Assembly: GCA_021807645.1 (NCBI GenBank)
Contig: JAKBCP010000038.1
Coordinates: 1-7,116, forward strand
Reading direction: 5' to 3'
From: a bacterium
GTDB taxonomy: Bacteria > Vulcanimicrobiota > Vulcanimicrobiia > Vulcanimicrobiales > Vulcanimicrobiaceae
DNA length: 7,116 nucleotides
Under the pieces are notes generated by a model that did no database searches, was not told the DNA's origin, and was given only the letters and a program-made list of their open reading frames with translations. Shown one piece after another: positions 6,770-7,116 of this stretch. The first letter of the stretch is position 1; every line of letters starts with the position of its first letter. The position numbers and the translations under genes are program-made.

Positions 6770-7116
6770 GCCGAGATCTCCGCGGTTGCAGCTCCGATAT
6801 GCTTCCACTCTTCTTGCTCGCGTTTCGACGGTGCGCCGAGCATCTCTAATGCGTGCCGCAAGCGCTCGCGCACGATATCGCGCCCGAGAATCTCCATCGC
6901 GTCGTAGAGCGGTACGGAGGTCGGGCTTCCCGTCACCGCGACGTAGAATGGGCGCGTGAGGTCGCGCACCTTTAATTCCATCGCCTGGGCGACGCGCCGA
7001 AAAAGTGCGTCGATACCGGCGCTCTCCCACGTCCGCAAAAGCTCAAGCTCACGTTGCATCACTGCCAACGCCTTGCGAACCGTCGTGGCATCGATCTTTC
7101 CGGAAACAGATCGGAA
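6766..7116 (-). CDS. gltX: Glutamyl-tRNA synthetase, C-terminal fragment (partial at window end)
   Basis: The frame is open from the right edge (7116) to TGA at 6768-6766, giving 116 residues of the C-terminus. GltX charges tRNA-Glu with glutamate in the cytoplasm. The visible part is the anticodon-binding helical cage: a helix with LALFRR-like pattern (IDALFRRVAQAMELKVRDL), then RPFYVAVTGSPTSVPLYDAMEILG. The latter is the class I GluRS/GlnRS signature 'PLRVALTG...SPPLFE.MELLG' with Ser-Val-Pro-Leu-Tyr in place of the commonest residues. The catalytic HIGH and KMSKS regions lie outside the window. The end has a short tail (EEWKHIGAATAEISA). It overlaps glmU by four bases, suggesting one transcript. 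A non-discriminating versus discriminating enzyme cannot be told from this part. Confidence 0.88.
   Translation of the reverse strand, partial: FRSVSGKIDATTVRKALAVMQRELELLRTWESAGIDALFRRVAQAMELKVRDLTRPFYVAVTGSPTSVPLYDAMEILGRDIVRERLRHALEMLGAPSKREQEEWKHIGAATAEISA
6778..6781 (-). promoter_or_regulatory. Shine-Dalgarno GGAG for glmU
   Basis: On the minus strand GGAG lies eight bases before the GTG at 6769-6767, within the last codons of gltX. It supports the GTG as the true glmU start, together with the good match of the N-terminus (ARAILLAAGKGTRM) to the family start. Confidence 0.55.

Noticed and set aside
6770..7030. Upstream extension of the glmU frame
   Set aside because: It overlaps gltX in another frame, is Arg-rich and matches nothing in GlmU. 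Family alignment starts at the GTG at 6769.

Overview
The window is gene-dense, GC-rich bacterial chromosome. It has no RNA genes, mobile elements or CRISPR arrays that I can see, and almost no intergenic space. The housekeeping genes (argB end, glmU, gltX end) and the layout point to a free-living bacterium. The palindrome CGATCG is strikingly frequent and the GC content looks above 60 percent. I cannot name the phylum. An uncultured lineage such as Eremiobacterota/Vulcanimicrobiota is only a guess from style and gene mix.

Layout from left to right: (1) the 3' end of a plus-strand gene that reads as the C-terminus of acetylglutamate kinase (argB); (2) a minus-strand pair, in transcription order a GAF-like/GGDEF diguanylate cyclase and then a polytopic membrane protein of the Ste24 (M48A, CAAX protease 1) fold in which every zinc and catalytic residue has been replaced; (3) a plus-strand pair that diverges from the cyclase, a TPR plus ATP-grasp ligase translationally overlapped by a PLP-dependent group II amino acid decarboxylase; (4) a minus-strand pair, the 3' end of glutamyl-tRNA synthetase (gltX) overlapping glmU by GTGA.

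The genes are packed to the limit. Both convergent junctions are almost seamless: argB and the Ste24-like gene are 11 bp apart, and the decarboxylase and glmU stop codons overlap. The divergent junction near 2597 has the two 5' ends abutting or overlapping, so promoters must lie inside coding sequence.

Two items deserve attention. One is the intact but catalytically stripped Ste24-like membrane protein next to a c-di-GMP synthase. The other is the coupled ATP-grasp/decarboxylase pair. Its chemistry (make an amine by decarboxylation, form an amide by ATP-grasp ligation) resembles the logic of the methanofuran enzymes MfnA/MfnD and could define a small uncharacterised amine-conjugate pathway. 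The pathway idea is inference; the domain calls are read from motifs.
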